Assembly: GCF_019702945.1 (NCBI RefSeq) | Contig: NZ_AP024749.1 | Coordinates: forward strand, 434,001-498,000 | Direction of reading: 5' to 3' | Length of the DNA: 64,000 nucleotides | Source of the DNA: Flavobacterium okayamense | GTDB lineage: Bacteria > Bacteroidota > Bacteroidia > Flavobacteriales > Flavobacteriaceae | Position numbers and translations under genes: made by a program | In this document: piece after piece, positions 63,598-64,000 of the stretch | How the letters are laid out: each line of letters begins with the position of its first letter | How positions within the stretch are numbered: the first letter of the stretch is position 1 | The notes under the pieces: model-generated | Told to the model about the DNA's origin: nothing | The model's database searches: none | What the model saw: only the letters and a program-made list of their open reading frames with translations

Positions 63598-64000
63598 TTA
63601 TTTCTTAACAATTAAGAATTCACTTCTTCTGTTTTGCGCATGTTCCTCTTCAGTACATTTTTTACAATCTACTTTTGGTTCAGTTTCACCAAAACCTTGT
63701 CCAGAGATTCTCTCTTTATCTATACCTTTTGAAATAATGTATTGAACAGTAGCTTTAGCTCTACGGTCAGATAAATTTAAATTGTACTTATCACCACCTC
63801 TACTATCTGTATGAGATTTAGCAAATATTACCATTTCAGGATGCTCATTCATTACATCAACTAAACGATCTAACTCTTCAGCTCCTTGTTTAGTTATATT
63901 ACTTCTATTAAATTCAAAGAAAATAGGGTTTAGAATAACTTCTGTTTCTGTGATAATAGGCTTGATAGGATCCATTAAAATTTCAATAATTTCTTCTCCA
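63598..64000 (-). CDS. OmpA-family protein, C-terminal part (runs off window)
   Basis: The frame stays open to the window edge (GEEIIEIL precedes the internal Met at 63975), so this is the C-terminal ~134 residues of a larger protein. It is an OmpA_C peptidoglycan-binding domain: NPIFFEFNRSNITKQGAEEL, IFAKSHTDSRGGDKYNLNLS, DRRAKATVQYIISKGI and the end HAQNRRSEFLIVKK. An insert with cysteines (VDCKKCTEEE) is typical of flavobacterial OmpA proteins that also carry PD40/WD40-like and carboxypeptidase-regulatory domains and lie beside PorP/SprF genes; those parts would be outside this window. Confidence 0.93.
   Translation of the reverse strand, partial: GEEIIEILMDPIKPIITETEVILNPIFFEFNRSNITKQGAEELDRLVDVMNEHPEMVIFAKSHTDSRGGDKYNLNLSDRRAKATVQYIISKGIDKERISGQGFGETEPKVDCKKCTEEEHAQNRRSEFLIVKK

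Overview
The window comes from a low-GC Bacteroidota chromosome, almost certainly a Flavobacteriaceae member close to Flavobacterium. Evidence: promoters with TAnnTTTG -7 boxes and no clear Shine-Dalgarno sequences, two type B and one type A type IX secretion (T9SS) sorting domains, a mevalonate pathway for isoprenoids, a two-component regulator with a Reg_prop/Y_Y_Y sensor, and many typical flavobacterial housekeeping genes. No rRNA, tRNA, transposase or CRISPR array was found.

Layout. 1-1567: 5' part of a DPP-IV-type peptidase (minus). 1774-8787: a 2337-residue hybrid histidine kinase. 8825-11179: HMG-CoA reductase and a GYDIA-type GHMP kinase. 11184-14455: small membrane protein, dusB and divergent lepA. 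14584-18867: giant T9SS type B cell-surface protein. 18924-23239 (minus): NTF2-like protein, RluB-type pseudouridine synthase, and an isoprenoid operon mvaD - mevalonate kinase - UbiA prenyltransferase. 23300-25400: TspO, an OmpA-domain protein and a membrane-anchored H3TH protein. 25430-32172: flavoprotein, GDPD, lipoprotein, secreted M36 metallopeptidase and dGTPase. 32273-37112: class Ia ribonucleotide reductase (nrdB, nrdA), RDD protein and DUF3109 protein. 37236-39247: MarC, small membrane protein, FAD protein and lipoprotein. 39344-46820: S41 peptidase, dCMP deaminase, HupE, TerB, FBPase, GNAT, aspartate kinase and amidohydrolase. 54479-62390: predicted beta-barrel protein, a second T9SS type B protein, crotonase and tiny membrane protein. 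62387-64000: 2OG oxygenase, 6-carboxytetrahydropterin synthase and an OmpA-family protein cut by the window edge.

The most distinctive region is a ~7.2 kb cassette at about 47114-54290, all on the minus strand. It encodes an orphan NarL-like response regulator, a 64-residue double-glycine-leader peptide, a CPBP-family membrane protease, an unrecognised 369-residue protein with an HQxxH motif, a TPR lipoprotein, a C39-peptidase ABC exporter and an HlyD adaptor. This reads as a peptide natural-product (bacteriocin or signal) production and export system. It lies between two direct copies of the upstream region plus first ~23 codons of the beta-barrel gene. The right copy leads into the intact gene; the left copy is a dead fragment fused to island sequence. 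The copies are about 97% identical over 156 bp, so the cassette looks like a recent insertion or exchange. The peptide gene promoter contains a 14-nt homopolymer just upstream of its -7 box, and a strong hairpin separates the peptide gene from the machinery genes.

The mevalonate genes are split over two loci (8825-11179 and 20266-23239). Together they supply isoprenoid precursors, and the GYDIA kinase next to HMG-CoA reductase is a natural candidate for the phosphomevalonate kinase step, which no other gene here fills.
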